Of a DNA stretch of 8,059 nt, positions 5,641 through 8,059 are shown piece by piece. Location: positions 1 through 8,059 of the forward strand of contig JAHJOS010000011.1 of NCBI GenBank assembly GCA_018820005.1, given 5' to 3'. The stretch is from Alphaproteobacteria bacterium. GTDB taxonomy: Bacteria > Pseudomonadota > Alphaproteobacteria > Rhizobiales > Devosiaceae. The translations under genes and the position numbers were made by a program. A model generated the notes under the pieces. It had not been told where the DNA came from. It did no database searches and was given only the letters and a program-made list of their open reading frames with translations. Positions within the stretch are counted from its first letter, which is position 1. Each line of letters opens with the position of its first letter.

Positions 5641-6735
5641 TTGGGCGGCAGTGGTGACAAGGGTGTGGAGGCGGGTGCCTATCCGGCGCGCGCGACAATA
5701 CGCGATGTCGCGGCTCGAGCCGGTGTGTCGATTGGCACGGCATCCAAGGCCCTCAACGCCAATGGCCGGCTGAAGCAGGACACAATCGACAAGGTCATTG
5801 CAGCCGCCAATGACCTGGGCTTTCGCCCCAATGCCATGGCGCAGAGCCTGCATCGCACGCGCTCGATGACCGTGGGGGTTCTGACAAACGACAGTTTTGG
5901 GCGCTTCATCTTTCCGATTCTGGAGGCACTCGAGGAGACGCTGGCCGAGCATGGCATCGCGATCTTCATGTGCAATGCCACCGACGACCCGCAGCGCGAG
6001 CAGCAGCATGTCGACCAATTGCTGGGTAAAAGGATCGATGGCCTGCTGGTGACCGCGCGGCGCATGGACAGACGTCCGCCGATCGCGGTGCCGGGCAAGT
6101 CCATGCCGGTCATCTATGTGTTCTCCCAGACCGATGACCCCGATGCGCTGTGCCTGTTGCCCGATGATCGGGGTGGCGCTGCGCTGGCAGTGGACCATCT
6201 GATTGCCACCGGGCGCAGGCGCGTTGCCCATGTCACCGGGCCGACGGAGTTCGAAGCGGTGAGCCTGCGCTACCAGGGATATCTGGACGCGCTGACGCGC
6301 GCGGGACTGTCGCCGCAGTCGGACTATTACCGCAGTGGCGCCTGGTCGGAGGCCTGGGGGCGCGATGCGGTGGCGCAGCTGTTTGGCGGCGGCATAGAAC
6401 CGCCCGATGCTCTGTTCTGTGGCAATGACCAGATTGCGCGGGGTGCGGCTGATGCGCTGCGCGAACGCGGCCTGGCTGTGCCCGGCGACGTTGCCGTGGT
6501 CGGCTTTGACAATTGGGACGTGATGGCGCTGGCGGCCCGGCCCCCGCTGAGCAGCGTCGACATGAACCTGCATGCCCTGGGACGGGCCGCCGGCGAAAGG
6601 CTGATTGCCATGATCGGCGGCGAACGATTAGCGGGCGTCGAGCGCCTGCCCTGTTCCCTGGTGGTGCGACAATCATCCGGCGAGGAGCCGCAGAGCGCCC
6701 CTGCCCCAAAATTTCAGACAAACAAAACATCCTGA
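5641..6735 (+). CDS. LacI-family transcriptional regulator (likely of arabinofuranoside use)
   Basis: A 364-residue repressor-type protein. The helix-turn-helix is at about 19-40 (TIRDVAARAGVSIGTASKALN), the hinge follows in LGFRPNAMAQSLHR, and the rest is the periplasmic-binding-protein-like sugar domain with the usual GVLTND..., DGLLVT, GGAALAVDHLI, HVTGP, DALFCGNDQIARGAADALRERG and VVGFDNWD elements. The start is TTG 5641, with GGAGGG four bases upstream; the ATG at 5637 is out of frame and stops at once. A GTG at 5665 is the alternative but lacks a ribosome binding site. The first 17 residues before the DNA-binding domain are therefore a non-conserved extension. Two operators precede the gene, so it probably represses itself together with the glycosidase 9 bases downstream. 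The ligand is inferred to be the product or substrate of that enzyme. Confidence 0.94.
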   Translation: MGGSGDKGVEAGAYPARATIRDVAARAGVSIGTASKALNANGRLKQDTIDKVIAAANDLGFRPNAMAQSLHRTRSMTVGVLTNDSFGRFIFPILEALEETLAEHGIAIFMCNATDDPQREQQHVDQLLGKRIDGLLVTARRMDRRPPIAVPGKSMPVIYVFSQTDDPDALCLLPDDRGGAALAVDHLIATGRRRVAHVTGPTEFEAVSLRYQGYLDALTRAGLSPQSDYYRSGAWSEAWGRDAVAQLFGGGIEPPDALFCGNDQIARGAADALRERGLAVPGDVAVVGFDNWDVMALAARPPLSSVDMNLHALGRAAGERLIAMIGGERLAGVERLPCSLVVRQSSGEEPQSAPAPKFQTNKTS

Positions 6736-6744
6736 GGAGGACCC

Positions 6745-8059
6745 ATGAGCCGCTACGCCCCCGTCAACTTTCCTGACGTCAAACTGGAAGGCAAATTCTG
6801 GCACGAACGTCTCGAAACCGTGCTGACCCGCACCATTCCGAGCCAGCACAGCAAGCTGAGCGAATACACCATTCTGGACTCCATCAAGCTGCCGCAGCCT
6901 CCGCCGCCGTTGCGGTTTCCGCGCCATGCCAATGGTTTTACCGTGCAGGTGTTCTGGGACAGCGATGTGGGCAAGTGGATCGAGGCGGCCAGCTATGCCC
7001 TGGCGCATCGACGTGATGCCGAGGTCGAAGCCAAGATCGAAGCCATTGTCGATGATTTCGAAAAGGCGCAGGCGCCCGATGGCTATCTCAACTGCTGGTA
7101 TCTGGGACGCGAGCCGGAAAAGCGCTTCACCAATCTGCGCGACAACCACGAATTCTACAATGCCGGCCATCTGCTGGAAGGCGCTGTCGCCTATTTCCAG
7201 GTGACCGGCCGCCGGCGCTGGCTCGACATCATGGAACGGTACCTGGACCACATCTATTCAGTGTTCGGCACTGGCCCGGGGCAGAAGCGCGGCTATGACG
7301 GGCATGAGGAAATCGAACTCGCCCTGATGAAGCTCTACTACCTCACCGGCGAGAAGAAGCACCTCGATTTCGTGACCTACCTGATCAACGAGCGCGGCCG
7401 GCAGCCACATTATTTCGATCTGGAGCGGCTGGCGCGCGAGGGCGGCGACAGCACGCAGCCCTATGTGTTCGCCAATTACGAATATTCGCAGAGCCACAAG
7501 CCGGTACGCGAGCAGGACAAGGTGGTCGGCCACGCCGTGCGCGCCATGTACCTCTACACTGCCATGGCGGACCTGGCGGCCGAGATCGACGACGCCGCGC
7601 TCAAGCATGCCTGCGAAGTGCTGTGGGACGATGTGATGGAGACCAAGATGTATGTGACGGCGGGCCTTGGCCCCTCGGCGCATAACGAGGGCTTTACCCA
7701 CGACTTCGACCTGCCCAACCAGACCGCCTATGCCGAGACCTGTGCCTCGGTGGCGCTGATTTTCTGGGCGCAGCGCATGCTGCATCTCGATCTCGACGGC
7801 AAATATGCCGACATCCTCGAGCTGGCCATGTTCAATGGCGCCCTGAGCGGGCTCAGCCGCGATGGCGAGCATTATTTCTACGCCAATCCGCTTGAAAGCG
7901 ATGGCACCCCGACCCGTTGGGACTGGCACACCTGCCCGTGCTGCACCATGAATGTGAGCCGCCTGGTGGCATCGGTGGGTGGCTATTTCGTCTCCACCGC
8001 CAGCGATGGCGTGGCGTTTCACCTCTATGGCGGCATTGCCACCACGGCCGAGATCGCAG
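6745..8059 (+). CDS. GH127-family beta-L-arabinofuranosidase (DUF1680), C-terminus beyond window
   Basis: The visible 438 residues are the catalytic alpha/alpha-barrel of glycoside hydrolase family 127, whose founding enzyme HypBA1 cuts beta-L-arabinofuranosyl linkages using a cysteine nucleophile and a zinc ion. The key residues line up by spacing with HypBA1: Glu315 (in HNEGFTHDFD) as acid/base; Glu331 and Cys333 (in YAETCAS) and Cys399-Cys400 (in CPCCTMN) as zinc ligands, Cys399 being the nucleophile. Family members have about 620-680 residues, so the beta-sandwich C-terminal part is missing here only because the window ends. The ATG at 6745 follows GAGGAGG by four bases. There is no signal peptide, so the enzyme is cytosolic and its substrate must be imported. 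It is co-transcribed with the LacI-type gene (9-base gap). The exact sugar linkage cannot be fixed from sequence. Confidence 0.93.
   Translation, partial: MSRYAPVNFPDVKLEGKFWHERLETVLTRTIPSQHSKLSEYTILDSIKLPQPPPPLRFPRHANGFTVQVFWDSDVGKWIEAASYALAHRRDAEVEAKIEAIVDDFEKAQAPDGYLNCWYLGREPEKRFTNLRDNHEFYNAGHLLEGAVAYFQVTGRRRWLDIMERYLDHIYSVFGTGPGQKRGYDGHEEIELALMKLYYLTGEKKHLDFVTYLINERGRQPHYFDLERLAREGGDSTQPYVFANYEYSQSHKPVREQDKVVGHAVRAMYLYTAMADLAAEIDDAALKHACEVLWDDVMETKMYVTAGLGPSAHNEGFTHDFDLPNQTAYAETCASVALIFWAQRMLHLDLDGKYADILELAMFNGALSGLSRDGEHYFYANPLESDGTPTRWDWHTCPCCTMNVSRLVASVGGYFVSTASDGVAFHLYGGIATTAEIA

Noticed and set aside
4309..6573. Upstream extension of the autotransporter reading frame, open for another 755 codons on the minus strand
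   Set aside because: It runs antisense through the well-supported AraC and LacI genes, and the signal peptide with its ribosome binding site starts at 4308. The extension is low-complexity, R/A/G/Q-rich, as expected from GC-rich shadow frames.
7258..8022. 254-codon minus-strand frame opposite the GH127 gene
   Set aside because: Antisense shadow of a gene whose catalytic residues are intact on the plus strand.
1..8059. CRISPR arrays, tRNA/rRNA genes, insertion sequences or phage attachment sites
   Set aside because: No spaced direct-repeat arrays, no tRNA-like sequence, no transposase motifs and no target-site duplications were seen.

Overview
The window looks like a chromosomal segment of a GC-rich alphaproteobacterium. 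A Hyphomicrobiales/Devosia-like host is my guess from the gene types and codon use; nothing in the sequence fixes the genus. All real genes run in one of two blocks.

Left block, minus strand (about 1-1491). Reading right to left there is a cobalamin (B12) riboswitch (about 1028-1217), a leader of roughly 310 nt, then nrdH, nrdI and the first codons of nrdE, which leaves the window at base 1. This is a class Ib ribonucleotide reductase operon placed behind a B12 sensor. The likely logic is to silence the B12-independent enzyme when B12 is available, presumably because a B12-dependent reductase exists elsewhere in the genome. The leader also holds a possible 19-codon leader peptide, a 20-nt perfect inverted repeat and a T7 run. 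How the riboswitch acts on a gene 300 nt away is the least explained part of the window.

Middle block (1423-5472). A strong hairpin (1423-1455) follows the stop of a 938-residue autotransporter on the minus strand (1492-4308). The autotransporter has a signal peptide, a subtilisin-type (S8) protease passenger, a passenger beta-strand repeat and a C-terminal beta-barrel. A 147-bp divergent intergenic region separates it from an AraC-family regulator (4456-5472, plus strand).

Right block, plus strand (5473-8059). Two near-identical GGAAAACCTTTTC operators precede a LacI-family regulator (TTG start, 5641-6735). Nine bases after it comes a GH127-type beta-L-arabinofuranosidase (6745 to beyond the window end) with its zinc/cysteine active site intact. 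This is the start of a self-regulated sugar-utilisation operon for an intracellular arabinofuranoside. Transport genes probably follow outside the window.

The gene-free stretch of more than 300 bases (715-1491) holds the nrd leader, the riboswitch, its still unlocated promoter and two hairpins.
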